Below are positions 5,287 to 12,716 of a DNA stretch of 13,355 nt, in pieces. Each line of letters opens with the position of its first letter. The stretch's first letter is position 1. Where the stretch lies: assembly GCA_025997475.1 (NCBI GenBank), contig BNUQ01000053.1:1-13355 (forward strand). The letters are read 5' to 3'. This stretch comes from Planctomycetales bacterium. Lineage in GTDB: Bacteria; Planctomycetota; SZUA-567. Below the pieces are notes generated by a model. That model saw nothing but the letters and a program-made list of their open reading frames with translations. It did not search any database and had not been told where the DNA came from. Both the position numbers and the translations under genes were made by a program.

Positions 5287-6120
5287 TCATCGTTTGGAGT
5301 TCTCGCCGACAAACACTTTTTGCGCGACTTTGCCCGAATCGTTGTCCACGTAAATTCGGTAATAGTCGCGGTTTGCCACGCCCGTGCCGCGTCCGGCGAC
5401 GAATTGATAGACCGTCTGTCCGCTGTCGCCAATCCGTTTGCCGATGACTTTTTGCGTCAGCGTGGTGTGGTCGTCGTCCCGCCCGACGTATTGCGCGCGG
5501 TCTAAAATCGGGCGCAAATCATCAAAGAACATTCCGACGCGAATGAAATTTTGGTCTAACCATTCGCACGCCGCCAACCGTCGCGCCGGTTCGTCGTCCG
5601 CCAACATCCGCGCGTAGTCGTTCACTTCCGGCGAAAGTTCCGCCGCCGCCGTTTCCCGTCGCGCCGCCGGGTCGATAAAGTCGTTGGTGCCGAGCAAATA
5701 ACAGCGGCGATGCGACTGGTTTTTCAGGATGCCCGTGCCTTCGCACCGGCGGCAAGTGAACGCCATCATCGTCCGCCCCTGAACAAAATCCGGCATCGCC
5801 CGCTGACCGGTGCCGTTGCAGTCGGGACATTTTTCGTCGCGGTAATAACTGAAACACAGCGATTGGTTGCGCGACTGCGGCTCGACCCACACCGTCAGCG
5901 TCGTCGGATGCGAAAATTTGTCGGTAACGCGCTCGCGGTATTGCTTACCGTTTTGTAGAGCGTAGGCGACGTTGTCGGCGACGCCCGGCACGTTTAAGCC
6001 GATTTCGTCCAAGCCGCGGACAATCGTTTCGCGGGAGACCTTCACCGCGCCGCCCGCGTTGGACGCCTCGCTACAAGCGCCCGCGCCGACCAAAAATAAA
6101 AGGCAGAGAAGTTTGCGCAT
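5287..6120 (-). CDS. Exported/lipoprotein-like protein with a DnaJ-type zinc-binding module
   Basis: 277 residues from the start at 6120, chosen because AAGGA stands 5 bases before it and a signal peptide begins there; upstream codons read through a repeat. MRKLLCLLFLVGAGAC gives a positive N-terminus, a hydrophobic stretch and Cys16 in a weak lipobox (AGAC). Alternatively, signal peptidase I could cut after SNA (20-22). CPDCNGTG (98-105) and CRRCEGTG (123-130) form one four-cysteine zinc site like half of the DnaJ cysteine-rich domain; there is no J domain. The C-terminal part is mixed helix then strands (YYRIYVDN, KVAQKVFVG). Role unknown; perhaps a periplasmic redox or protein-binding factor. 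The HIT gene lies upstream on the same strand, 97 bp away. Confidence 0.7.
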   Translation of the reverse strand: MRKLLCLLFLVGAGACSEASNAGGAVKVSRETIVRGLDEIGLNVPGVADNVAYALQNGKQYRERVTDKFSHPTTLTVWVEPQSRNQSLCFSYYRDEKCPDCNGTGQRAMPDFVQGRTMMAFTCRRCEGTGILKNQSHRRCYLLGTNDFIDPAARRETAAAELSPEVNDYARMLADDEPARRLAACEWLDQNFIRVGMFFDDLRPILDRAQYVGRDDDHTTLTQKVIGKRIGDSGQTVYQFVAGRGTGVANRDYYRIYVDNDSGKVAQKVFVGENSKR

Positions 6121-6150
6121 AGGATTCCTTTTTTTGATAATCATTCCGCA

Positions 6151-6213
6151 TCGCGTTTCGTGAATCTGAAAATCAACGTCTAAATTGTTCATTGTTAATT
6201 GTGAATGGTGAAT
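6151..6213 (-). repeat. Intergenic heptamer/core repeat, copy 3
   Basis: On the minus strand the order is 7-bp units ATTCACC, ATTCACA, ATTAACA, ATGAACA, ATTTAGA, then the core ATTTTCAGATTCACGAAACG followed by CGA. The core hairpin is degraded here (CACG instead of CGCG). It lies between the HIT and lipoprotein genes, which probably share a transcript. Confidence 0.6.
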
Positions 6214-6217
6214 TGCC

Positions 6218-6565
6218 TCAGCCAAGCACATTCGTCAGCGGGCGTCCGCCGAGTAAATGCAGGTGCAAATGGAAAACGGTTTGTCCGGCGTCGGCGCCGC
6301 AATTGACGACCAACCGATACGCCGATAATTTTTTCTCGGCGGCGATTTTTACCGCCGCGAGTTGCAACCGCCCCAGCATTTCCGTGTCGCTCGCGTCGCA
6401 CGCCGCGACGCACGGACGCGCTTTTTTCGGAATGATGACGATATGCGTCGGCGCTTGCGGCGCGATGTCGTTAAACGCCAACACCGCCTCGTCTTCATAC
6501 ACCTTCGCGCAGGGAATCTCGCCCCGCAAAATTTTGGCGAACACGTTTTGCGCATCGTAGTCCAT
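6218..6565 (-). CDS. HIT-family (histidine triad) nucleotide-binding protein
   Basis: 115 residues, the normal length of HinT-type proteins. NVFAKILRGEIPCAKVYEDE at residues 7-26 is the typical N-terminal block, APTHIVIIPK (38-47) carries the conserved His before the nucleotide pocket, and GADAGQTVFHLHLHLLGGRP (90-109) holds the histidine triad H99-x-H101-x-H103. Members hydrolyse adenosine 5'-phosphoramidates or aminoacyl-adenylates in the cytoplasm. The start at 6565 is set by AAGGGAG 7 bases upstream; a longer frame to 6625 runs into the repeat array and is not believed. In the window this gene diverges from its identical copy at 6791 across the spacer. Confidence 0.93.
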   Translation of the reverse strand: MDYDAQNVFAKILRGEIPCAKVYEDEAVLAFNDIAPQAPTHIVIIPKKARPCVAACDASDTEMLGRLQLAAVKIAAEKKLSAYRLVVNCGADAGQTVFHLHLHLLGGRPLTNVLG

Positions 6566-6600
6566 TTTGGTTCTCCCTTCGGGAAAGAGTTTAGAGTTGA

Positions 6601-6755
6601 GAGTTGAGAGTTGAGAGTTGAGCAAAGGTCGCGCTTTGGGAAAAGTTAAAAGTTAAAAGTTAAGCAAAGGTCGCGCTGTGCGCATCTTGAAAAACAACTC
6701 CACGGCTAAACTCTAAACTCTAAACTCTTAACTTTCAACTTTCAACTTTCAACTT
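6601..6755. repeat. Non-palindromic spacer: heptamer-flanked repeat element
   Basis: This 155-bp stretch is the only unique sequence in the window. It starts with three GAGTTGA units and ends with CAACTTT units that are their near-complement. Inside, AGCAAAGGTCGCGCT occurs twice in direct orientation (6621-6635 and 6663-6677), separated by AAGTTAA-type units. The second occurrence runs into the core block shared with the other intergenic repeats (minus-strand core at 6672-6694), followed by AACTCCACGGCT and then AAACTCT units. No open reading frame of note and no convincing promoter were seen. Because its ends are nearly complementary, it could fold into a long stem or prime strand switching. 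Confidence 0.85.
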
Positions 6756-6771
6756 TCAACTCTAAACTCTT

Positions 6772-6783
6772 TCCCGAAGGGAG
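6772..6783 (+). promoter_or_regulatory. HIT ribosome binding site within a small hairpin
   Basis: TCCC (6772-6775) and GGGA (6779-6782) enclose GAA, so the AAGGGAG ribosome site at 6777-6783 can pair and be hidden. With a 4-bp stem the effect may be slight. The mirror is 6573-6584 on the minus strand. Confidence 0.4.
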
Positions 6784-6790
6784 AACCAAA

Positions 6791-7138
6791 ATGGACTACG
6801 ATGCGCAAAACGTGTTCGCCAAAATTTTGCGGGGCGAGATTCCCTGCGCGAAGGTGTATGAAGACGAGGCGGTGTTGGCGTTTAACGACATCGCGCCGCA
6901 AGCGCCGACGCATATCGTCATCATTCCGAAAAAAGCGCGTCCGTGCGTCGCGGCGTGCGACGCGAGCGACACGGAAATGCTGGGGCGGTTGCAACTCGCG
7001 GCGGTAAAAATCGCCGCCGAGAAAAAATTATCGGCGTATCGGTTGGTCGTCAATTGCGGCGCCGACGCCGGACAAACCGTTTTCCATTTGCACCTGCATT
7101 TACTCGGCGGACGCCCGCTGACGAATGTGCTTGGCTGA
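6791..7138 (+). CDS. HIT-family (histidine triad) nucleotide-binding protein (mirror copy)
   Basis: Identical 115-residue product to 6218-6565, with the HLHLHLL triad at residues 99-105. It starts at 6791 behind AAGGGAG. Its upstream region differs from that of the left copy only beyond 6755, i.e. in the spacer. Confidence 0.93.
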   Translation: MDYDAQNVFAKILRGEIPCAKVYEDEAVLAFNDIAPQAPTHIVIIPKKARPCVAACDASDTEMLGRLQLAAVKIAAEKKLSAYRLVVNCGADAGQTVFHLHLHLLGGRPLTNVLG

Positions 7139-7142
7139 GGCA

Positions 7143-7205
7143 ATTCACCATTCACAATTAACAATGAACAATTTAGACGTTGATTTTCAGATTCACGAAA
7201 CGCGA
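7143..7205 (+). repeat. Intergenic heptamer/core repeat, copy 3 mirror
   Basis: Reverse complement of 6151-6213, between the right-arm HIT and lipoprotein genes. The heptamer units run 7143-7177 and the core 7183-7205. Confidence 0.6.
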
Positions 7206-7225
7206 TGCGGAATGATTATCAAAAA

Positions 7226-7230
7226 AAGGA
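7226..7230 (+). promoter_or_regulatory. Ribosome binding site fixing the lipoprotein start
   Basis: AAGGA ends 5 bases before the ATG at 7236. Earlier in-frame ATGs (7125 and later) lie inside the HIT gene or the repeat and lack a site. The mirror site is 6126-6130 on the minus strand. Confidence 0.7.
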
Positions 7231-7235
7231 ATCCT

Positions 7236-8069
7236 ATGCGCAAACTTCTCTGCCTTTTATTTTTGGTCGGCGCGGGCGCTTGTAGCGAGGCGTCCAACGC
7301 GGGCGGCGCGGTGAAGGTCTCCCGCGAAACGATTGTCCGCGGCTTGGACGAAATCGGCTTAAACGTGCCGGGCGTCGCCGACAACGTCGCCTACGCTCTA
7401 CAAAACGGTAAGCAATACCGCGAGCGCGTTACCGACAAATTTTCGCATCCGACGACGCTGACGGTGTGGGTCGAGCCGCAGTCGCGCAACCAATCGCTGT
7501 GTTTCAGTTATTACCGCGACGAAAAATGTCCCGACTGCAACGGCACCGGTCAGCGGGCGATGCCGGATTTTGTTCAGGGGCGGACGATGATGGCGTTCAC
7601 TTGCCGCCGGTGCGAAGGCACGGGCATCCTGAAAAACCAGTCGCATCGCCGCTGTTATTTGCTCGGCACCAACGACTTTATCGACCCGGCGGCGCGACGG
7701 GAAACGGCGGCGGCGGAACTTTCGCCGGAAGTGAACGACTACGCGCGGATGTTGGCGGACGACGAACCGGCGCGACGGTTGGCGGCGTGCGAATGGTTAG
7801 ACCAAAATTTCATTCGCGTCGGAATGTTCTTTGATGATTTGCGCCCGATTTTAGACCGCGCGCAATACGTCGGGCGGGACGACGACCACACCACGCTGAC
7901 GCAAAAAGTCATCGGCAAACGGATTGGCGACAGCGGACAGACGGTCTATCAATTCGTCGCCGGACGCGGCACGGGCGTGGCAAACCGCGACTATTACCGA
8001 ATTTACGTGGACAACGATTCGGGCAAAGTCGCGCAAAAAGTGTTTGTCGGCGAGAACTCCAAACGATGA
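7236..8069 (+). CDS. Exported/lipoprotein-like protein with a DnaJ-type zinc-binding module (mirror copy)
   Basis: Same 277-residue product as at 5287-6120, here on the plus strand: the MRKLLCLLFLVGAGAC signal, CPDCNGTG and CRRCEGTG, and a stop at the edge of the repeat copy at 8070. It follows the right-arm HIT gene. Confidence 0.7.
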   Translation: MRKLLCLLFLVGAGACSEASNAGGAVKVSRETIVRGLDEIGLNVPGVADNVAYALQNGKQYRERVTDKFSHPTTLTVWVEPQSRNQSLCFSYYRDEKCPDCNGTGQRAMPDFVQGRTMMAFTCRRCEGTGILKNQSHRRCYLLGTNDFIDPAARRETAAAELSPEVNDYARMLADDEPARRLAACEWLDQNFIRVGMFFDDLRPILDRAQYVGRDDDHTTLTQKVIGKRIGDSGQTVYQFVAGRGTGVANRDYYRIYVDNDSGKVAQKVFVGENSKR

Positions 8070-8167
8070 GAGTTTAGATTTTAGAGTTAAGAGTTTAGCG
8101 GAGGAGTTATTTTTCAAGATGCGCGAAGCGCAACCTCCGCTCAACTCTAAACTCTTAACTCTAAACT
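8070..8167. repeat. Intergenic heptamer/core repeat, copy 2 mirror
   Basis: Exact reverse complement of 5189-5286, again between the convergent ends of the lipoprotein and hydrolase genes. Confidence 0.7.
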
Positions 8168-9055
8168 CTAATTCAAGAACTCCGCTATCCGCGCAAGCAC
8201 TTTCTCTCCGGCGTCCTCCAATAAATAATGACCGGCGTCGGGGTAATAGTCGCGCTCGGCGTCGGGGAAGCGCCGCAACCATTCCTGATAAAACCACTCG
8301 TGAAAGCACCAGTCGCGTCCGCCCCATTGCAGTAACAGCGGACGCCCGCGCAACAACGACAAGTTCTCGTCAATTTGTTTCAGCGCGGCGTAACTCGGAT
8401 GCCGCGCGTTCATCGGCACATCCTGCACAAAGCGCGCCACCGCAATCCGGTCTTGCCAATTGTCATACGGCGCCGCGTAACCGGCTTTGACCGCCGCCGG
8501 CAACGGTTTGACCGTCGTGGTAACATTGGCGACGCGCACAAACGCATTCAATCCGCGAATCACCAAATCGCCGAGTAGCGGCGTCCGCGCCAGCGCAATC
8601 AGCGGCGGCATTTTCGGCGACAAAAACGCCGCCGTGTTCATCAAGATAATTTTGCCGACGCGGTCGGGATGTCGCGTCGCCCAGCCCATGCCAATCGCCC
8701 CGCCCCAGTCGTGCAACAGCAAATTTATTTTGCCGTCCGGCGCGACCGCCGCGAGCAACCGATCTAAATTGTCGATGTGCGTCGCCAAACGATAAGGATA
8801 ATTTTGCGGCTTAGCGGACAGCCCCATTCCGATATGGTCGGGCGCAATAACACGGCGCGCGGCGGAGAATTGCCGCAACACTTCGCGAAAGAAAAACGAC
8901 CACGTGGGATTGCCGTGGACGCAAACCAACGGCTCGCCTTGACCTTCGTCCAGATAATGCTGACGCGCACCGTCGGGACGCGCACCGTCGAGACGCGCAC
9001 CGTCGAGTTGAACAAAAAAACGCGACGCGAACGGCGCGGGAAAATTGGCGGGCAT
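8168..9055 (-). CDS. OleB/haloalkane-dehalogenase-like alpha/beta hydrolase (mirror copy)
   Basis: Same 295-residue enzyme as at 4301-5188: Asp nucleophile in HDWGG, His in GHYLLEDA, HGNPTW loop and the three DGAR units. Start taken at 9055 for the same reason. Confidence 0.8.
   Translation of the reverse strand: MPANFPAPFASRFFVQLDGARLDGARPDGARQHYLDEGQGEPLVCVHGNPTWSFFFREVLRQFSAARRVIAPDHIGMGLSAKPQNYPYRLATHIDNLDRLLAAVAPDGKINLLLHDWGGAIGMGWATRHPDRVGKIILMNTAAFLSPKMPPLIALARTPLLGDLVIRGLNAFVRVANVTTTVKPLPAAVKAGYAAPYDNWQDRIAVARFVQDVPMNARHPSYAALKQIDENLSLLRGRPLLLQWGGRDWCFHEWFYQEWLRRFPDAERDYYPDAGHYLLEDAGEKVLARIAEFLN
8961..9005 (-). repeat. 15-bp tandem repeat (3 units), mirror copy
   Basis: Same three units in the right-arm hydrolase gene, identical in number and in the variable last base. 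Confidence 0.92.
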
Positions 9056-9075
9056 AGTTTTAGTCCCAACGAGAA

Positions 9076-9163
9076 GAGCAATGAAGAATGAAGAATTTTG
9101 GAGTCGGATTATCAAAATCGCGCTTCGCGAATCTGAAAAATCAAATTCCGCCATTCTTAATTG
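9076..9163 (-). repeat. Intergenic heptamer/core repeat, copy 1 mirror
   Basis: Reverse complement of 4193-4280, with the same core hairpin and three 7-bp units. Confidence 0.65.
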
Positions 9164-9171
9164 CGGTTGAA

Positions 9172-10578
9172 TTACCCGCGATAAACGGCGATTTCCCGCC
9201 GGCGGAAGACGGCGTAGCCAATCGTCATTATCACGCCGCCGCGCAAAACGACATCGCGCAAAAATTGCCACGCCAAATAATCCCAGCCCACCGCCAAGCC
9301 GTCGGTGATTTTTTCATAGGCGCTGGTCTCGTCGAAATTCGGCAAACAGCGAACCGCCAGGGCGAAATAATGTTGCGCGGCGGCAAACCACGTGGTCGCG
9401 GGCGCGGCGTTTGCCGCATAAAAAGTCGAATTAAACACGCCGACCGCCAACACCGCGATTAACGCCAAAAAATTGATGGGCGCGCCGATAATCGGGCTCA
9501 ATCCGACGCCGATGGCCGCGAGCAAACACAACCGCAACCACAACAATCCCCACGCCCGCGCCCAGTTCGCCGCGAAACCGCCGGTCGGCAACAACAGCGA
9601 CAGTCCGTCAAACGGGACGCGCATTTCCGCCGCGACCGGCGTTTCCGCCGTCGGCGCGGATTGGTTAATCAACGTTACGTTTAGTTTGCCGCCGGCGATG
9701 ACAAAGTCGGCGGGCAACGGCAATTCCTGCGGCGCGGACACGCGAAAATCGGTCGTGGTGCTCAGCGGTGCGCCGCCGCCGGCGAAACTCCAATACGCTT
9801 TCAGCCACCCCCAATCGCCGCGCCACGCGCCGTCGATTTGATAGCGAAAGACCGCCGACCGCGTCGGCGGCAAATTGACAAAATTAAATTCGCGTCCCAT
9901 GCCGTAGGGAATCGGAATTGAGCGGCGCTCGGCGATACGGCGGGCGATGTCGCGAATGCTCGCGTCCGTCGGAAAATCGGCGTCCGTGAGCTCGCCGCGC
10001 GCTTTCGCGGCGTTGATGTTGCGGTAAATATCCTCGACCATATCGGGAATGAGCGGATACGCGACCGTGCGCGAAGTGAAAAATTGGCGGTCGGCGAGCA
10101 GGGCTTGCGCCAGCGCGTCGGCACGGCGCTGTTCGCTATTCATCCGCACGGTTTCGGGATTGTCGGCGCGAAGCGCGACAATGTCGGCGGCGCGGGCGCG
10201 TAGGCGCAACGCCAAATAGGAACTGCCCGCGCAGACGGCGGTCGCGACGGCGGCGAAAATAATTACCGCTAAAAATTTGGCGACCAACACCGACCAACGC
10301 GGCGCGGGTTTGACGAGCGTCAGCAACAGTTGGTAGTCCTTTAATTCGCCGTCGAGGACGACGACCGCGAGATACGCCGTAACCAACATCAACAAACCGG
10401 CGGCGGCGTAAAATTGCCAGCCCCACATCAGCCGCAAAACGCCGAGCAACGTCCCGTCGCCGGTGAACATAAAATAACCGGCGAACGGCAACGCCGCCGC
10501 CGCGAGCAACACTATCGGCACGGAAATTTTCTGCCGCGCGATGAGGCGTAAAGAATTTAAGGTCAGTCCGAAAAGCAT
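9172..10578 (-). CDS. ABC-2-type transporter permease subunit (mirror copy)
   Basis: Identical to the 468-residue membrane protein at 2778-4184: the same coupling block around DGELKDYQLLLTLVKP, the same long extracytoplasmic region and clustered C-terminal spans. It is preceded by the mirror MITE-like element and followed by the mirror hydrolase. Confidence 0.75.
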   Translation of the reverse strand: MLFGLTLNSLRLIARQKISVPIVLLAAAALPFAGYFMFTGDGTLLGVLRLMWGWQFYAAAGLLMLVTAYLAVVVLDGELKDYQLLLTLVKPAPRWSVLVAKFLAVIIFAAVATAVCAGSSYLALRLRARAADIVALRADNPETVRMNSEQRRADALAQALLADRQFFTSRTVAYPLIPDMVEDIYRNINAAKARGELTDADFPTDASIRDIARRIAERRSIPIPYGMGREFNFVNLPPTRSAVFRYQIDGAWRGDWGWLKAYWSFAGGGAPLSTTTDFRVSAPQELPLPADFVIAGGKLNVTLINQSAPTAETPVAAEMRVPFDGLSLLLPTGGFAANWARAWGLLWLRLCLLAAIGVGLSPIIGAPINFLALIAVLAVGVFNSTFYAANAAPATTWFAAAQHYFALAVRCLPNFDETSAYEKITDGLAVGWDYLAWQFLRDVVLRGGVIMTIGYAVFRRREIAVYRG

Positions 10579-10664
10579 CAGTGTCTTTCAATTTCTCGCG
10601 GAGGCACGCGGAAGCGGTAATTTGAATATTCCTGAAATCAAGAAATTTGGACGCCGGGTTACTT

Positions 10665-10797
10665 TATTCAATGGCCACGCCTTTGAAGGCGCGGTCGGCG
10701 GTCAAAGAAAGGAGGGCTTTAGCCCAAATAATCGTTCGACTAAAGCCGGTCATTTTCTCAACGCTAACCCCGCGCTAAAGCGCGTGGCAATTGAATA
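10665..10797. mobile_element. MITE/REP-like element, 133 bp (mirror copy)
   Basis: Exact reverse complement of 2559-2691, with the same single mismatch between its terminal repeats and the same three internal hairpins. Confidence 0.7.
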
Positions 10798-10861
10798 GAG
10801 CGGTTACAAATGGATATATTTCCTTCCGTGATTTTTACCGCGCGGTCTTCGCGTGGCGAAA

Positions 10862-11071
10862 TTAAACGCTTCCGACCGGCGCGAAGTTACGAGTTTTGCG
10901 CCGCCGCGATTCGGCGGCGCTTTTGACGATAGTAAAACCGTATTCGGCGGCGACACCGCGCGCTTGCGCGTTAATCCATTCAACGAAAGCGGCGCCGTCC
11001 AAGTGCTTGGACTCTTCATAGAGCGAAACCCGGATTTCATCCAACCGGTCTTCAAAATTAGTCGTTTTCAT
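10862..11071 (-). CDS. Small antitoxin-like partner of the PIN toxin (mirror copy)
   Basis: Identical 69-residue product to the gene at 2285-2494, starting inside the 3' end of the right-arm toxin gene behind the same GGAGGTG. It ends in the same basic tail. Confidence 0.65.
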   Translation of the reverse strand: MKTTNFEDRLDEIRVSLYEESKHLDGAAFVEWINAQARGVAAEYGFTIVKSAAESRRRKTRNFAPVGSV

Positions 11072-11525
11072 CAAACACCTCCATTGGCGTGCAAATAATG
11101 GGATTCGCGTAATCAAACATTAAGTTGATCGCCTCGGTCATCAATTTGGTCTTCACTTTATTGATGTGCGTGAAATTCAAACTGATGATACAGTCGAGAT
11201 TATTCACGGCGGCGCAAGCAATATGAACGGCGTCTAACCGATATTTTGGCGGAATTATTTTTGCCGCGAGATAGACGTTCGCCAATTCATTCTCCGCCTC
11301 ACCAACACTAACGACAACGATATGATGACGCTCGATAAGCGCCAACATCTGCCCGCGCTTTGGTCCCGTCGCTTTTTCCAATTCATCAATCACCGCGGTC
11401 GATGTAACCGCCTCGATTTCCCCCGCCGCGATTTTGTCGAAAAGCAGTTTGGTTTCACTTTGATATTCTCGCCCAGCGTCAAAATAGCGGTTAAAAATGG
11501 TGGTTTCAAGATAGACGCGCAACAT
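11058..11525 (-). CDS. PIN-domain ribonuclease, VapC-like toxin (mirror copy)
   Basis: Same 155-residue product as at 1831-2298: YLETTIFNRYFD at the N-terminus, RLDAVHIACAA in the middle, LNFTHIN and ICTPMEVF near the end. It overlaps the start of the small partner gene by 14 bases in the same way. Confidence 0.85.
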   Translation of the reverse strand: MLRVYLETTIFNRYFDAGREYQSETKLLFDKIAAGEIEAVTSTAVIDELEKATGPKRGQMLALIERHHIVVVSVGEAENELANVYLAAKIIPPKYRLDAVHIACAAVNNLDCIISLNFTHINKVKTKLMTEAINLMFDYANPIICTPMEVFDEND

Positions 11526-11553
11526 AAAGGCACTCCTAAACTCATCGCGATTT

Positions 11554-12630
11554 TTACCGCGCGTCCGTCAAAATCTCAAATTCACGAATTTCACCGACGG
11601 TTAGGTTAAATTTATAGCCGCTTTCCCGTCGAACGAACCGTTCGTGTTCTTCGTTGATGGCAATTTGACTCAACTGCGATAATAAATTATCGAGTATTTC
11701 TTGTTTTATTGAGGATTTTTTCTGCAACAAATCTTTACTCAATTCTAAAACGACGTCAAACTCAAAAGTATTGGGGCGGGTCGGGAAAAATTCAACCAAA
11801 CGAAACGGGAATAGCGATAATTTTGTCATATTGTAGAGCAATAATAAAAACGACTCCGGGGTAAAAACCGAAAAATGCGCGTCAACATATTTGCCGGTCA
11901 GCGCCGCGCGGTATTGTTCCACCGCCGCATATCCGGCGTCAATGTCGGTCGGTAAATTCAGATAATCGCTACGATTAGACCACCAAAAAGCCGCGTCGTT
12001 TTTAGTATAACTCAACGCGCCGTCCAAAAATCGCATCGGATTATTATTTACGCCGCGAGTATAAAGGTCGTAACACTCGGCGAAAGATGTCGGGTAGCGA
12101 TAATGGTCAAAACAATAACGACCGTCCGGTATCGTCAGGCAAATTTTCCCAGCATGATTTAGTATTTCCGCTATATCCCGAAAAAATCGTAGTAATTGCG
12201 GTATATGCTCAATGACGTGACTGGCAATAATATAGTCGAACTTTTCAACGCCGATAAAGGACTTTTGATAAGAATCCGTGACCACAAAATCAATATCGAC
12301 AATCAGCGAGCAATCAACATTAGGGTCATTGTTATAAAAATCTTTCACATCCGTCGTTGAACGCATATCCGCATAAAATACATTTTTATTGCCATTTTCC
12401 CTGGGAATCAACGGTCGATTCAGCGGACCAATTTCCAATATCCGCTTGTTCCGGTCAACACTATTCAAATACGGACAACGCCCCCCCCCCCGTAATTTTA
12501 ATGACTGCGAGAAAGGCGTGATGAAAAATAACCACGACCGCCGAAGGTGCCGATATAAAATTTTTCGGTCGCGCTTATGCCGCAAAGAGCGAAATATCAA
12601 ATGTAACCGGCTGATAAAATTGTAACTCAT
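11554..12630 (-). CDS. Class I SAM-dependent methyltransferase (mirror copy)
   Basis: Identical 358-residue product to the gene at 726-1802, with the SAM loop LEIGPLNRPL, the SHVIEHIP block and the IPDGRYCFDH segment. The coding strand has the same eleven-G run, seen here as C11 on the plus strand at 12481-12491 and in the reading-through length. A start at 12630 is chosen for the AAGGAGA five bases upstream. Confidence 0.85.
   Translation of the reverse strand: MSYNFISRLHLIFRSLRHKRDRKILYRHLRRSWLFFITPFSQSLKLRGGGRCPYLNSVDRNKRILEIGPLNRPLIPRENGNKNVFYADMRSTTDVKDFYNNDPNVDCSLIVDIDFVVTDSYQKSFIGVEKFDYIIASHVIEHIPQLLRFFRDIAEILNHAGKICLTIPDGRYCFDHYRYPTSFAECYDLYTRGVNNNPMRFLDGALSYTKNDAAFWWSNRSDYLNLPTDIDAGYAAVEQYRAALTGKYVDAHFSVFTPESFLLLLYNMTKLSLFPFRLVEFFPTRPNTFEFDVVLELSKDLLQKKSSIKQEILDNLLSQLSQIAINEEHERFVRRESGYKFNLTVGEIREFEILTDAR
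12481..12491 (-). repeat. G11 homopolymer, mirror copy
   Basis: C11 on the plus strand, G11 in the coding sense of the right-arm methyltransferase. It has the same length as the left tract. Confidence 0.95.
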
Positions 12631-12716
12631 TTTATTCTCCTTACATCGATACACTGATTTTAACCACCTGCCCGTCAATCTCAAATTCGCGGACGTTGTC
12701 ATCGGTATAGGCGGTC

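Larger units (their letters stand above)
1..6600. repeat. Left arm of a perfect 6.6-kb inverted repeat
   Basis: Every base from 1 to 6600 has its complement at position 13356 minus i. I compared the gene translations, the intergenic stretches and the two outer ends (cattatttcaaag at the left, ctttgaaataatg at the right) and found no difference. The arm stops at 6600, where a 7-bp repeat array begins to differ from its partner (GAGTTGA units on the left, AAGTTGA units read from the right). The outer end is the window end, so the true extent of the repeat is unknown. Real palindrome or assembly/amplification fold-back cannot be decided from sequence alone; the artefact is more likely. Confidence 0.97.

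Noticed and set aside
4866..5432. 188-codon open frame on the minus strand
   Set aside because: It runs antisense to the hydrolase, across the intergenic repeat and into another frame of the lipoprotein gene; the composition is Arg/Ser/Thr-rich as expected for a shadow of GC-rich coding sequence.
6586..6770. CRISPR array suggested by regular short repeats in the spacer
   Set aside because: Repeats are 7-bp tandem units without spacers of constant length, and no cas gene is present.
6218..7138. Two paralogous HIT genes in divergent orientation sharing a promoter region
   Set aside because: They are not paralogues in any useful sense: they are identical because of the whole-window inverted repeat, and may be one gene read twice.
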